Positions 23,871-32,913 of a stretch of DNA of 64,000 bases are shown here, in pieces. This stretch comes from a virus. The stretch is from IMG/VR virus record IMGVR_UViG_3300021170_000018, positions 1-64,000 of that record, one strand, 5' to 3'. Below the pieces are notes generated by a model. It worked only from the letters and a program-made list of their open reading frames with translations, searched no databases and was not told the DNA's origin. The stretch's first letter is position 1; each line of letters opens with the position of its first letter. Made by a program: the position numbers and the translations under genes.

Positions 23871-24158
23871 GTGCCAGCGATCGACATGCCAGTCAGCCCT
23901 GACGGCAGCCGCCTGCTCATCGGTGGCAACGACAACCACGGCAAGCCGCGCCAGGAGTTCGCCGACCAGCTCGCCGCAGCGGACGAGGGCCAGTACCTCG
24001 AGCTGGCCGAGCGCTATGTCTGGCTGTCCGCGTACGCGGCCAATAACCGGCGAAGCGACTACCACTGGAAGTGCGACGCGGCTTACGCGGAGGCGAAGAG
24101 GCGCGGCAAGCCAGGCCTGTACGACAGGGCGCACCGCCATGCGTCCGGTTCCGAGTGA
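23871..24158 (+). CDS. Hypothetical protein
   Basis: A 95-aa protein with a GTG start after GGGGAAAGG. It is a mostly helical, Tyr-rich protein (YLELAERYVWLSAYAANNRR). The stop overlaps the next start. No family recognised. Confidence 0.7.
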   Translation: MPAIDMPVSPDGSRLLIGGNDNHGKPRQEFADQLAAADEGQYLELAERYVWLSAYAANNRRSDYHWKCDAAYAEAKRRGKPGLYDRAHRHASGSE

Positions 24159-24403
24159 CAGTGCTCAGCTGCGAGTTCCACGGCCCGCTCCGGCACCGCC
24201 CGGAGCGGGCCGCGTGGGTGTGCCCCGGGTGGGACGGCGAGGGCTGCAGGAACGGACTCCTCGGCACCGATGGCATCTCTGAGGAGGCATACGCCAGGGT
24301 GGACGCGGGCCTGACGTACTGGCCAGGGGCTGACGTGGACGGGGTGCCCTGGCGCGAGGCGCGCGAGAGGCTCAGGGCTACCCGGTCGCCCCGGGGAACG
24401 TAG
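24155..24403 (+). CDS. WDGEGC-family small zinc protein
   Basis: An 82-aa protein with CEFHG and WVCPGWDGEGC, paralogous to the leftward gene at 8005-8235. GTG start overlaps the upstream stop. Its last 26 bases overlap the end of the convergent tail gene at 24378. Confidence 0.75.
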   Translation: MTVLSCEFHGPLRHRPERAAWVCPGWDGEGCRNGLLGTDGISEEAYARVDAGLTYWPGADVDGVPWREARERLRATRSPRGT

Positions 24404-27146
24404 CCGCCTGGCCCCGCCGCCACGCCTCGTAGGCCTGGTCGGCCGCCTGCTGGGCACGGTAGGCGGCACCGTACAGGAACCCGGCCGTCCCGTCGGTGCC
24501 GCCCGCCTGGCGCATCATGCGGTACTCGGCCCAGGCCTCGCCCGCTGCTTCCGAGGCCGCCGTGAAGGCCGTCCACAGGCTGGCCGCGCTCACCACCGTC
24601 ACGCCGGACGCCACGGCGGCGAGGGTCCCCGGGGCGGTCAGCGACGCCGCGCCCCGGACGGTGGCCAGCGGCGCGGCGCTGAGGGTCCCCGCCCCAGACA
24701 GCGGGGACCTCGCGCTGAGCGCCGGGGAGGGCGCCAGCGCGCCGGATCCGGACAGGGGCCCGGCTTCCGGCAGCCGGGGCGCGGCGCCCATCGTCCCGGA
24801 CCCCGACAGGACGGCGGTCCCCGCTGGCGGCGCGGCGGACAGCGTCCCGGAGCCTGACAGCGGCGCCGCGATGCCCTCGGCCGGCGCGGAGGACAGGGAA
24901 CCCGCCCCGGAAAGCGCGGCGGCGGCCATGGAGCCCTGGAGGGCGCTGAGCGTCCCGGACCCCGACAGGACGGCCGGGAGGGCCTCGCTGCCGGCGAGGG
25001 ACCCGGCCCCGGACAGGGGGACGGCGAGGCCCTCGGCGACGGCGAGGGACCCGGATCCCGCCATCGCGGCTCCCCCGGGCAGCGCCGGGGCGGCGCCGAG
25101 CGTCCCGGACCCCGACAGGGACGCGGTCCCCGGGAGCTGCGGGAGCGCCGTCACGGACCCTGAACCCGACATGGAGGGAGCGGCCTGCTGGCCAGGGGCG
25201 GCGCCGAGCGTCCCGGAGCCGTCCAGGGCGGCTGCCCCGCTGAGCTGGGAGGACGCCGCCAGCCCCCCGGACCCGGACATCGCGGCCGACGGCGCCTGCT
25301 GCGGGGACGCGCCGAGGGACCCGGAGCCGTCCAGGGCGGCTGCCGCCGTCAGGGCGGGGGAGGCCGCCAGGGACCCGGTCCCGTCCAGCGCCGCGACCGT
25401 TGCCTGGACGGGGGCCATCCCGGGGTCCAGCCGCAGCGATGCCAGGTCGAGCATGCTCTCCAGCAGCGGGTGCGGCACCTGCTGCGGCAGCATGGTCGTT
25501 GCCTGCGCGTAGCTGGAGGGGATGATCGCGCTCAGCGCCGCCTGGACCCAGTCGGGCTGCCACGCGTGCGACTCGGACGTGTTGGCGAAGGTGTACGTGT
25601 GCGGGATCCCGGCGCTGGTCAGCGCCGAGTCGTAGGCCGGGACGTCGGCCCCGAAGGCGGGGCCGAGGCCGATCCAGATCCTGTTGACGCCGTACTGCCC
25701 CGTTGCCGCCCGGACGGCCAGCTGCGGCGCGAGCTGCCAGTTCGTCGTGAAGTTCGACGAAGTCCCGTAGAACAGCGCCGGCGAGCCGCCGACGGCACCC
25801 CCGTTGGTGGGGTCCGTGCCGTCGTAGTCGGCCATCATCGCGGGGAAGTCCCAGGATGCCGTGGCGGCGAACAGGTCCGGGTGCCGGAGCTGCAGCCCCT
25901 GCCCGCCCAGCCCGCTCCTGGAGAAGCCGATCAGGTAGAAGGCCTCGTTGCCGGTGATCGCGAGGTTCGCCCGGATCCACGCGACCACCAGCAGCGTGTA
26001 CTTCTCGTAGGAGATCGTCGGGTCCAGCGGGTTGTCGGCGTACCACGGGCCGTTGAAGCTAACGCCGGGGTACCCCGGCTGGATGCAGGTCAGGTTGAAG
26101 GCGTTGTGCGCCCCCAGTCCCTGGGCCACGCCGATGCTGTCGCCGAATGTCGTGTCCTGGTTCGCGTCGACCGGCAGCATGACGAGGAAGGCGTGCGGGT
26201 AGCTCGCTGACGGCGCGACCGGGGCCAGCACCCGCATGGTCGTCGAGCCGCCGGCCCACGGGCTCGTCACGTTCCACGTGTCGATGCCGCCGGACGACGA
26301 CCCGTACGAAACGGTCAGGTCCGCGACGCCCTGGGCCTGCCAGTCGGCCCGCTGCCACGCCTCCTCGAGCAGCATGGCGGTGAAGTGGGGGTGCGGCGGG
26401 ATCAGCGGCGGCGCCACCGGGGCGGACACGACGGCAGGGCCGCCCGCCGCGACGGTGGCGAGCTCTATCGTCCACTCGGTCCACCAGTTGTCGGTGGCGT
26501 TGGACGTGGTGAACGACCCGCCGCCGATGGCCGCCCCTACAGCGCCCGCGCTGCCCGCCGAGTCGGCGCTGGCGTTGCAGACGCCCGAGTTGCCGTTGGA
26601 CAGCTGCCGCTGCGTCATCCCGGAGGGGACCCCGGTGATGCTGCCGCCCGAGTCCGGGGTGATCGGACCGAGCTGGACGACCCACGACCCGGCCCGCAGC
26701 GCCGTCCCTGACGGGGTGGTGCCGACGGCAGTCTCCGCGCCGAACGCCGGGGTGATGGACTGCGCGATCGGGTCGGCGACCCAGAAGCCGCTGTAGGAGT
26801 CATGGGTGGCGGTCCACCAGAAGCCATCGGTGGAGCCGATGCCGCCGGTCCAGGAGATGGTGAACGTGCTGTTCGGGTCAGACGCGGTGGCGACCCGCCA
26901 CCAGGCCGTGGCGAAGGTCCCGGCGGTGCCGTTCTCGGCGGCCACCAGGGGGCCTATCGGCGTCCACGCGCCGCCGCCCGATGTCGGCGTGCTCGTGGCC
27001 GGCCCGGACAACGGGAACGAGAACGTGTTGATCCCGACGATCATCACGTCGCCGACGGCCACGCCCGCCGGGATGGTGAACGTGAACGGGGTGGTGTGGG
27101 CGCTCTCCCCGAGGGTCGCCGTGGTGCCCGTGTTGTGCGTCGCCAT
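24378..27146 (-). CDS. Virion tail-type protein with esterase domain and Ser/Gly/Ala repeats
   Basis: A 922-aa protein. Residues 1-235 are a Thr/Gly-rich beta domain. Residues 255-555 resemble an alpha/beta-hydrolase of the esterase-D type: nucleophile S409 in LIGFSRSGLGG, H527 in SESHAWQ, and an acidic residue between, possibly D501. Residues 586-840 hold about 15 repeats of 15-19 residues with the core LSGSGTLSAAP. The last 85 residues are an Ala-rich helix. It is likely exposed on the tail and may deacetylate or cleave host surface polymers; the substrate is unknown. ATG follows GGAGGGGG. It overlaps the convergent gene by 26 bases. Confidence 0.78.
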   Translation of the reverse strand: MATHNTGTTATLGESAHTTPFTFTIPAGVAVGDVMIVGINTFSFPLSGPATSTPTSGGGAWTPIGPLVAAENGTAGTFATAWWRVATASDPNSTFTISWTGGIGSTDGFWWTATHDSYSGFWVADPIAQSITPAFGAETAVGTTPSGTALRAGSWVVQLGPITPDSGGSITGVPSGMTQRQLSNGNSGVCNASADSAGSAGAVGAAIGGGSFTTSNATDNWWTEWTIELATVAAGGPAVVSAPVAPPLIPPHPHFTAMLLEEAWQRADWQAQGVADLTVSYGSSSGGIDTWNVTSPWAGGSTTMRVLAPVAPSASYPHAFLVMLPVDANQDTTFGDSIGVAQGLGAHNAFNLTCIQPGYPGVSFNGPWYADNPLDPTISYEKYTLLVVAWIRANLAITGNEAFYLIGFSRSGLGGQGLQLRHPDLFAATASWDFPAMMADYDGTDPTNGGAVGGSPALFYGTSSNFTTNWQLAPQLAVRAATGQYGVNRIWIGLGPAFGADVPAYDSALTSAGIPHTYTFANTSESHAWQPDWVQAALSAIIPSSYAQATTMLPQQVPHPLLESMLDLASLRLDPGMAPVQATVAALDGTGSLAASPALTAAAALDGSGSLGASPQQAPSAAMSGSGGLAASSQLSGAAALDGSGTLGAAPGQQAAPSMSGSGSVTALPQLPGTASLSGSGTLGAAPALPGGAAMAGSGSLAVAEGLAVPLSGAGSLAGSEALPAVLSGSGTLSALQGSMAAAALSGAGSLSSAPAEGIAAPLSGSGTLSAAPPAGTAVLSGSGTMGAAPRLPEAGPLSGSGALAPSPALSARSPLSGAGTLSAAPLATVRGAASLTAPGTLAAVASGVTVVSAASLWTAFTAASEAAGEAWAEYRMMRQAGGTDGTAGFLYGAAYRAQQAADQAYEAWRRGQAATFPGATG
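24620..25395. repeat. Tandem protein-coding repeats in the tail gene
   Basis: About 15 imperfect units of 45-57 bases encode (A/L)(S/D)G(S/T/A)G(S/T)L followed by Ala/Pro-rich spacers. They are in frame with the gene and diverged at the DNA level. Confidence 0.8.
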
Positions 27147-27169
27147 GGGCGCCCCCTCCTGCTAGGAGG

Positions 27170-27718
27170 TCAGCTGGCTGCCCACGCCATCAGGTTGTAC
27201 GTGGTGATGCTGTTGCTCGCCGAGCTGGTGCCCCACGCGGCGCCGACGCCGATGGCGCGGTTGGCGGTGGTGTCCACGGTCACCGTCCGCAGCGCCTGCG
27301 TGGCCGGCATCGGGATGGGGGCGGCCATCGCGGTCAGGGACGTCCCCAGGTGCAGGACGCCCTGGCCCTTGAAGGAGCCGGAAGCGCCGATCGAGCGCAG
27401 CCGGCCCCGCCACCAGGCCTCCCACGGCCACGCCGCCGCGCCCGATCCGGTCGTGGTGGCGGTCGCCTGCGCCAGGATGCTGGTCGGGGCCGCTCCCGCC
27501 GAGCCGTTGAACCAGAAGCCGAGCGCCAGGGTCGGCGTGCCGGTCGTGGAGAACTCGCCGTGTGCGTACAGGTACAGCTCCAGCCCGACGTCCATCATCT
27601 GCTGCGGGAGGACCAGCTGCGGGGTTGGCGAGATGTCCTGGAATGTCGTGAATGTCGTGAATGCGCTGCCGTCCGCGACGTTCAGCGGGGTCAGCGGGCC
27701 GACGATGGGCAGTCTCAC
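27170..27718 (-). CDS. Probable minor tail or virion surface protein
   Basis: A 182-aa protein, beta-rich, almost free of Lys, with a WPWEAWWRGRLRSIG segment in the middle. It is flanked by tail-type genes. The composition and position indicate a virion protein; the exact role is unknown. Confidence 0.65.
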   Translation of the reverse strand: MRLPIVGPLTPLNVADGSAFTTFTTFQDISPTPQLVLPQQMMDVGLELYLYAHGEFSTTGTPTLALGFWFNGSAGAAPTSILAQATATTTGSGAAAWPWEAWWRGRLRSIGASGSFKGQGVLHLGTSLTAMAAPIPMPATQALRTVTVDTTANRAIGVGAAWGTSSASNSITTYNLMAWAAS

Positions 27719-27731
27719 GTGCTGGCTCCCC

Positions 27732-28181
27732 TCACCAGGCCGAGGCGTCGGCGGTGACCGAGGACGCGGCGAAGCTGACCGTGTTCCCGTTGGACAGGGT
27801 GAAGCTGGTGACCGCCCCCTGCAGGTACCGCAGCGGGGTCGCGGCCGAGTCCCAGACCTCGATCGCGGTGACGGCGGACCAGGCGGCGCCGGCCGTCCAG
27901 GAGACGGCGTTGGAATTGGTGATCACCCCGCCGGACGGGGTGCCGAAGGCGGGGGACCCGAGCGTTGACCCGCCGGCGGTGTACCCGGTGGCCGACAGCT
28001 CGGTCCCGTTGGCGGTGTCCGACCCGGCGGTGGTCATCAGCCGCATCTTGAACGGCGGCGTGACAGTGAAGGCCGACCCGCCGCCGGCCCCCGGGGTGTA
28101 GGTGGTGGTGGCCGTCAGGCAGTAGAGCGCCTGCATCAGCTTGTTGACCAGGTTGCAGCCGCCCGTGTTGCGGTCCGTCAT
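27732..28181 (-). CDS. Probable tail protein
   Basis: A 149-aa protein beginning MTDRNTGG. KLMQALYCLTATTTYTPG, FKMRLMTTAGSDTANGTEL and WTAGAAWSAVTAIEVWD have the pattern of small tail-fibre-associated proteins in actinophages. The start chosen is the ATG one base after the upstream stop. Confidence 0.68.
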   Translation of the reverse strand: MTDRNTGGCNLVNKLMQALYCLTATTTYTPGAGGGSAFTVTPPFKMRLMTTAGSDTANGTELSATGYTAGGSTLGSPAFGTPSGGVITNSNAVSWTAGAAWSAVTAIEVWDSAATPLRYLQGAVTSFTLSNGNTVSFAASSVTADASAW

Positions 28182-28182
28182 G

Positions 28183-28569
28183 CTAGGCACGGGCCGCCTC
28201 CCCGGCGAGCACGCCCAGGTCCAGGACGGTCACGGTGAGGGGGCGGCACGCCGTGCAGCCGTCGACTCCCTTGCCGCAGTGGCCTCCCGGGCACGGCTCG
28301 CCCGGCGGCGTGACCGCCTGGCACGCGGCCGGGTTGACGTCGGGGCACGGCGCCCCCCTGTGGTTCAGCCCGGCGCCGGGGCAGCTGTTGGCGGCCTGCC
28401 CGTGGTGGTGCGGCAGCGCGCAGCACCCCGCTCCGGGGGTGCACTGCAGCGCGGCGTCCAGGTCGGCCACGCGGCAGCCGTCCGCGTGGCCCGCCTCCGG
28501 GCTGCACCCGGCCGTGCACGAGACCGTGGTGCTGGCCCGGCAGCCGTTGCATGTCAGGATCAGCCGCAT
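28183..28569 (-). CDS. Cys-rich protein among virion genes
   Basis: A 128-aa protein with about 17 Cys, in pairs such as CNGC, CTAGC, GCCALPHHHG and CTAC. The density indicates several zinc sites or disulfides. It lies between the portal and tail genes with a one-base gap to the next gene. CCCGGAAG occurs upstream of its start, as for other virion genes. No family recognised. Confidence 0.7.
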   Translation of the reverse strand: MRLILTCNGCRASTTVSCTAGCSPEAGHADGCRVADLDAALQCTPGAGCCALPHHHGQAANSCPGAGLNHRGAPCPDVNPAACQAVTPPGEPCPGGHCGKGVDGCTACRPLTVTVLDLGVLAGEAARA

Positions 28570-28619
28570 CGGCGACTCCCGTCGTCAGGGGGACTGCGTC
28601 ACCCCTTCCGGGCCGCTGG

Positions 28620-30911
28620 TCAGCCTCCCTGGGCCGGGGCGTAGCGCTCGTAGTCGCACAGCGCGTCCCCGTCCTCCGGGCGCACCCCCAGCCGGGCGCG
28701 GATGCCCACGTGCGGCGGGTCGGCATAGGCGCGGATCGGGCCGCCGGACGTCCAGGACCCCTTCCCGTCCCGGGCCAGGGCCTCGGACTCGGGCAGGTGC
28801 TCGACCGGTCCCGGGACGGGAAGGCCGGCGGCGCTCGCGGTGACCCGCAGCCCCTCGGCCTCCGCCTCGTCGACCGCCCGCGCCAGCCTGGCCACCTGCC
28901 GCACCCGGGCGGAGCGGCGGAACAGCGCCCCGGGCTGCGGCATTCCCCTGCGGGCGGCGGCGCGGGGCATGCCGTCGCGCTCCTCGTCGGACTCCGGCGG
29001 GCGCTGCGGCTCGTCCCCTGGCGCCCCTTCTCCCTCCGGCGGCCCCTCCGGGGGCGCGTTCGGGTCCATGCCCTCCTCCTGCGCCTGCTGGGCCTCCTCC
29101 ATGTCGGCCGGGACCGGCGCGAGGTCGGGCAGCGGCAGCGGCTGCGCGCCCATCCGGTCGATCATCAGCTGCTGCGCCGCCATCGCGGGCGGCACCCCCT
29201 CGACCTGCGCCATGGGGGCGAAGTCGGCCATCAGGTCGGCGGGGACGGGCAGCCCGGCGTCGCGCAGCGCGATGAACGCGGCCTTCCGGGTTTCCTGCTG
29301 GGCGATGATGTCGGCGACCGCCTCGTCCTGGCACGCCTGCCGCTCCTCGTCCAGGTCGATGTCCAGCCCCCGGGTGCGGGTGCGGGCCGAGATCGGCAGC
29401 CCGGACGCGCGCAGCGCCTCGGTGAACTGCCGGACGACGTCCTCGTCCCGGAAGTTGAGGACCCTGTACTGCGGCTCGGGGACCAGCAGCTTCGGCTGCT
29501 CGGTGATCCGCTGCTCGCCGGTCTCCTCGTCGGCCTCGAGGACCTCCTCCATGACGACGTACCGGCGGCCGTTGCGCTCCTCGTAGTCGTAGTGCTCCTG
29601 GGCCTCGGCGACCACCAGCGCCCGCTGCCGGAAGTGCCGCGAGATGTAGCGCTGGTAGTGCGTCATCAGCTGCTCGACCAGCTGCTTGTTGAGGGCGTCG
29701 GCGGCGTACGTCTCGCCCTCTCCCGCGCCCTGCAGGAACGTGCGGGAAAGGCCGAACACCTGCAGGATCCGGTCCTCGATCCGCTCGAAGTCAGCGGACA
29801 GGTCCGGCATGTTCTCCCGGCCGAACACCGGCTCGATGTCGACCGCGAAGTTGTGGATCAGGGCGCGGAAGTCGCCGGCGAGGGCAGCATCAAGCGCAAG
29901 CTCGAAATTTTCGAGGTCATCGTCGGTGGGGATCCAGGGGACCTCGGTCCCGAGGTCGGTGGCGGAGGCGCCCAGCTTGCAGAGGATGAGGGGGGTGTAC
30001 AGCCGGTCGGCGATCGAGTCCATCGCCGTGTTGAGCATCTCCTGCTGCAGCATGCTCCTCATGGCCCTGGTGAGCAGCGGCAGCCCCCGCAGGTTGAAGG
30101 TGTCGCCCTTGAACTTCAGCTGCCGCAGCAGGATGTTGCTCACCGGCATGAAGGCGTTCTCGGCGGTGTAGGCGGCCAGCTCCGGGTACTCCTGGACCAG
30201 CTTGTTGTACTCCCAGGCGGGCTGGCGGGTGGTGAGGACCTGGCGGATCGTCCACGGCAGCCGGATGAAGTAGCGCGGCTCCTTCAGGAACGGCGACCGC
30301 TCCACCTTCACGTCGTCAGGGTTGAGCAGTTCCTCGTCGTCCCAGATCCCCAGGTCCTCGTTGAAGGTGGCGAATGGCCACGCCTCGCCGGCGGTGTAGT
30401 ACTCCCTCCCCATGTCCACCGTGAACTCGTGGTAGTCGAGGTTGTCCTCGCCGAAGAAGTGGTCGGTGTAGAAGTCGGCGAGCCGGGAGTCCTTGCACTT
30501 CAGGCTCATCCCGAGGACCGGGAACTTAGAGAAGATGTCGACGCAGGAGCCCACGATGGGGTCGGTCTGGTAGAGCAGCCGGCAGAAGGCCCTGACCTTA
30601 GCGAGCTCCTCGTTCTGGCTGAAGTCATAAGGGAGGTTGTTCTGCCGCCAGTAGAACAAAGGGTCTCGCGGGCGCCCTGTCGCGAACTGGATGTCGGACC
30701 CGCCACCGCCGGAGGCCCCCGCCCCGCCCGCCAGCGCGGTGCGCCGGGCCAGCATCGCCGAGCGGGCGTTGGCCCGGCGGTTCTTGATCGCCTCCCGGAC
30801 GTCATCGGTCATCTTAGGCTGGCCGTCGGCACCCATCCCGATGCCGATGGTGGCCCCGAGCTGCCCCGCTACCGACGCCTGCCGGGCGCCGGGCACGTAC
30901 GCCACCCTCAT
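28620..30911 (-). CDS. Portal protein
   Basis: A 763-aa protein. RLLYQTDPIVGSCVDIFSKF, MGREYYTAGEAWPFATFNED, LLNPDDVKVE and LRGLPLLTRAMRSM reproduce, in order, landmarks of portal proteins of large myovirus-type actinophages. The C-terminal 200 residues are acidic and disordered (PPEGPPEGEGAPGDE). It forms the dodecameric DNA channel at one capsid vertex and should contact the capsid protein encoded at 9852. ATG follows GGGAGG, which could pair with an upstream CCTCCC around a CGGAAGG loop. The large subunit terminase that normally lies nearby is not in the window. Confidence 0.85.
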   Translation of the reverse strand: MRVAYVPGARQASVAGQLGATIGIGMGADGQPKMTDDVREAIKNRRANARSAMLARRTALAGGAGASGGGGSDIQFATGRPRDPLFYWRQNNLPYDFSQNEELAKVRAFCRLLYQTDPIVGSCVDIFSKFPVLGMSLKCKDSRLADFYTDHFFGEDNLDYHEFTVDMGREYYTAGEAWPFATFNEDLGIWDDEELLNPDDVKVERSPFLKEPRYFIRLPWTIRQVLTTRQPAWEYNKLVQEYPELAAYTAENAFMPVSNILLRQLKFKGDTFNLRGLPLLTRAMRSMLQQEMLNTAMDSIADRLYTPLILCKLGASATDLGTEVPWIPTDDDLENFELALDAALAGDFRALIHNFAVDIEPVFGRENMPDLSADFERIEDRILQVFGLSRTFLQGAGEGETYAADALNKQLVEQLMTHYQRYISRHFRQRALVVAEAQEHYDYEERNGRRYVVMEEVLEADEETGEQRITEQPKLLVPEPQYRVLNFRDEDVVRQFTEALRASGLPISARTRTRGLDIDLDEERQACQDEAVADIIAQQETRKAAFIALRDAGLPVPADLMADFAPMAQVEGVPPAMAAQQLMIDRMGAQPLPLPDLAPVPADMEEAQQAQEEGMDPNAPPEGPPEGEGAPGDEPQRPPESDEERDGMPRAAARRGMPQPGALFRRSARVRQVARLARAVDEAEAEGLRVTASAAGLPVPGPVEHLPESEALARDGKGSWTSGGPIRAYADPPHVGIRARLGVRPEDGDALCDYERYAPAQGG

Positions 30912-30950
30912 CAGCGAACCTCCCGCACCTTCCGGGGAGGGACTGGTACG

Positions 30951-31247
30951 TCAGCGGTTCAGGTGCATGGTCTCGCGCAGGTAGCGCATGGTCTCAGGGT
31001 CCTGGAGGTGCTCGGCGAAGCGCGCGGGAACCTGGCCGTCGTCATGCCCCAGCCACAGTCCCCTTTTCGGAGAGTCCCGCGATGCCGGCCTGGGAGTAAG
31101 AGTGGTATGCCACTGGCCGTTCGGGGTCAGCTCAGTCCAGGTCTGGTGGCCGCTTTCCAGGTATCCCCAGCGGTTAGTCAGCCCTGACTGCCAGAGGGCA
31201 TGGGCGACCGCATTCGTCCTGTGGAATCCGGGATCCCTGTCGCTCAC
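30951..31247 (-). CDS. ESGH-family paralog
   Basis: A 98-aa protein, GTG start overlapping the peptidase stop. It has YLESGHQTWTEL, WLGHDDGQVPARFAEHL and DPETMRYLRETM, the three blocks shared by a tandem family between 30951 and 36342. It lies nearest the portal and is separated from the others by the peptidase and zinc-ribbon genes. Family function unknown. Confidence 0.78.
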   Translation of the reverse strand: MSDRDPGFHRTNAVAHALWQSGLTNRWGYLESGHQTWTELTPNGQWHTTLTPRPASRDSPKRGLWLGHDDGQVPARFAEHLQDPETMRYLRETMHLNR

Positions 31248-31774
31248 GCTCGCTCCCACCCCCGCGTCAGGCACCACTGCTCCCAGTCGGTCGGCTGGAC
31301 GGTGCGCTCGCGGCCCGGCGGCCGGGGAAGCCCCGCCTTGTCGTGGCCGTAGGCGGCCAGCGCCGAGCACACCGTCTCCCCGCGCACCAGGCCGTGGTCG
31401 GGCAGCCACAATTCCCCCAGGTGCAGGTCCTCGGCGGCGTCGGCGGCGATGGCCTCCCAGTCGTACCGGTCGCCGAGCATCGCCCTCATCGCGGCGGTGA
31501 CCGCCTCCCGCTGGGCGCCAGTCTTCGGCTGCGCCGCGTTCGAGGCGGTCCACGGGGAGGCCAGGTAGGCCGCCAGGTCCACCCAGCCGACGCCGCCCGG
31601 GCGGCCCTCGATGCCCCACAGGGTGCCGTTCGCGTCCGGGTGATCCGCGACGGCGACGTGGTTGGCGATGTTCGGCTCGCCCTCCAGGGCCTCGCCGAGG
31701 CGGATCATCTCCGCCGCCCATCCCGTGGTCCGCACCACCAGGACGTCGCCGGGCCGCACCGCGAGGGCGGTCAC
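31244..31774 (-). CDS. Permuted NlpC/P60-like cysteine peptidase
   Basis: A 176-aa protein with GTG start overlapping the upstream stop. LAVRPGDVLVVRT opens a papain-like barrel, NHVAVA gives the candidate catalytic His 39, and ETVCSALAAYG near residue 136 gives the Cys, the H-before-C order of permuted NlpC/P60 enzymes. Such enzymes cut cell-wall peptides or amides. With no signal peptide and a position beside the portal, it may be a virion-associated wall hydrolase used at entry, or a lysis enzyme needing a holin. Confidence 0.75.
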   Translation of the reverse strand: MTALAVRPGDVLVVRTTGWAAEMIRLGEALEGEPNIANHVAVADHPDANGTLWGIEGRPGGVGWVDLAAYLASPWTASNAAQPKTGAQREAVTAAMRAMLGDRYDWEAIAADAAEDLHLGELWLPDHGLVRGETVCSALAAYGHDKAGLPRPPGRERTVQPTDWEQWCLTRGWERA

Positions 31775-31932
31775 GGGCTCTCGCTGCCCTGGCCGGGCTG
31801 CCCGGTGCCGCCGGGCAGCGCCCGCAGGTCGGTGACGTTCCGGCACCCCTCGCACCTGATCCAGGCGCACTGGGGGTTCTGGCAATGGTCAGTGACCTTC
31901 CTGGAGCCGCAGGTACCGCACTGCCTGTCCAT
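31771..31932 (-). CDS. Zinc-ribbon protein
   Basis: A 53-aa protein with CGTCG, CQNPQC and CEGC. The ATG is chosen for the strong GAGGAGGGG upstream. The stop overlaps the peptidase start, and a weak promoter copy precedes the gene. Confidence 0.75.
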   Translation of the reverse strand: MDRQCGTCGSRKVTDHCQNPQCAWIRCEGCRNVTDLRALPGGTGQPGQGSESP

Positions 31933-31964
31933 CGCCCCTCCTCTCGTGCTTCCCTGGCGGGGGC

Positions 31965-31987
31965 CAGATGGCAATGTTCCCTGTAAT
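31965..31987 (-). promoter_or_regulatory. Degenerate copy of the conserved promoter
   Basis: On the complementary strand TTACAGGGAACATTGC precedes CATCTG. The ends match the element and the centre does not. It lies in the 75-base gap upstream of the zinc-ribbon gene. Confidence 0.45.
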
Positions 31988-32007
31988 GATCATAGCGGCA
32001 GGGCGCT

Positions 32008-32469
32008 TCACCCGTAATGCCGGAAGCGGACGCTGTTCTTCTGGACGTCGCTCCACTGCGCGGGGTGGCCGCCGAAGCCGTAGGGGTCCCCGCCCTCGGC
32101 GGCGCGCTGCATCTGGCCGCCCATGAACCTCACCACGTCAGGGTGCCGCAGCTCCCGCAGCGCCCGGTCCCCGACCCTCTCGTCATCGTCCCCCAGGTCG
32201 GACCATCCCGTGGCGCCGGTGGGATCGCCCCCGTGATGCGTCATCATCGTCCAGCGATTCCGCTCCGGGTCCAGGTGGAAGCCGACCTTGTGCCCCGATT
32301 CCAGGTGCGCGTAGTCGTCCGGCCAGTGCTCCTCGCCCGGGTACAGCCCCCGGCTTCGCAGGTCCTCCTGCACCCGGTGCGTGCGCGCCTGCAGCTCGCT
32401 GAACGGGATCGCCCAGTTCCCCCGGTGGCCCCGGTAGTGCGCCGGGTATGCGTTGTCGCGGTAGATCAT
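32008..32469 (-). CDS. ESGH-family paralog
   Basis: A 153-aa protein. It has HLESGHKVGFHL, WTMMTHHGGDP, DLGDDDERVGDRALRELRHP and the tail GDPYGFGG...FRHYG shared with several family members. A variable 55-residue N-terminus precedes the conserved part. It ends the main run of the array. Function unknown. Confidence 0.8.
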   Translation of the reverse strand: MIYRDNAYPAHYRGHRGNWAIPFSELQARTHRVQEDLRSRGLYPGEEHWPDDYAHLESGHKVGFHLDPERNRWTMMTHHGGDPTGATGWSDLGDDDERVGDRALRELRHPDVVRFMGGQMQRAAEGGDPYGFGGHPAQWSDVQKNSVRFRHYG

Positions 32470-32478
32470 CGGCGTCCC

Positions 32479-32904
32479 TTAACCGTAGTGCCGGAAGACG
32501 TGAGAGGGCTGGTCCCCCATCGGCACCCACCCGGCCGTGGGGTTCTGCTCCCCGTAGGGATCGCCCGCCGCCGACGCCCGCTTCCACTGCTCGCCCATCT
32601 CCCTGACCACGTCACGGTGGCGCAGCTTGGCCAGCGACCGCTCGCCCAGGTCCTCGTCGCTGAACCCCAGGTGCGAGCGGATGGCGGTGCCAGCCGGGTC
32701 CCCGGGATGCCATGTGCTCATGACCCACTCGGCGGGAGAGCTCAGGGGCAGGTGATGGTGGAGCGACCAGGAAAGGGCGTGGCCGGACTCCAGCCGCAGC
32801 GCTGGCCCCGCCTCCCGTGGCACGTTCAGCCGGGCACGGCGCAGCGACTCATGAGCGGCGGCGGTATCCCGGTCCATGCGGGGCGGCCCGTCCCAGAAGC
32901 TCAT
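32479..32904 (-). CDS. ESGH-family paralog
   Basis: A 141-aa protein with RLESGHALSWSL, WVMSTWHPGDPAG, HLGFSDEDLGERSLAKLRH and AAGDPYGEQ...FRHYG. About nine bases separate it from the genes on either side. Function unknown. Confidence 0.8.
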   Translation of the reverse strand: MSFWDGPPRMDRDTAAAHESLRRARLNVPREAGPALRLESGHALSWSLHHHLPLSSPAEWVMSTWHPGDPAGTAIRSHLGFSDEDLGERSLAKLRHRDVVREMGEQWKRASAAGDPYGEQNPTAGWVPMGDQPSHVFRHYG

Positions 32905-32913
32905 GGCTGCCCC

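Noticed and set aside
24620-25395. CRISPR-like regular repeats
   Set aside because: The repeats are in-frame Ser/Gly/Ala protein repeats, differ in sequence, and no cas gene or leader is present.
23917-26046. Leftward open frame of 709 codons overlapping the tail gene in another frame
   Set aside because: Arg/Gly/Pro/Ala-only composition; it crosses rightward genes with better evidence.
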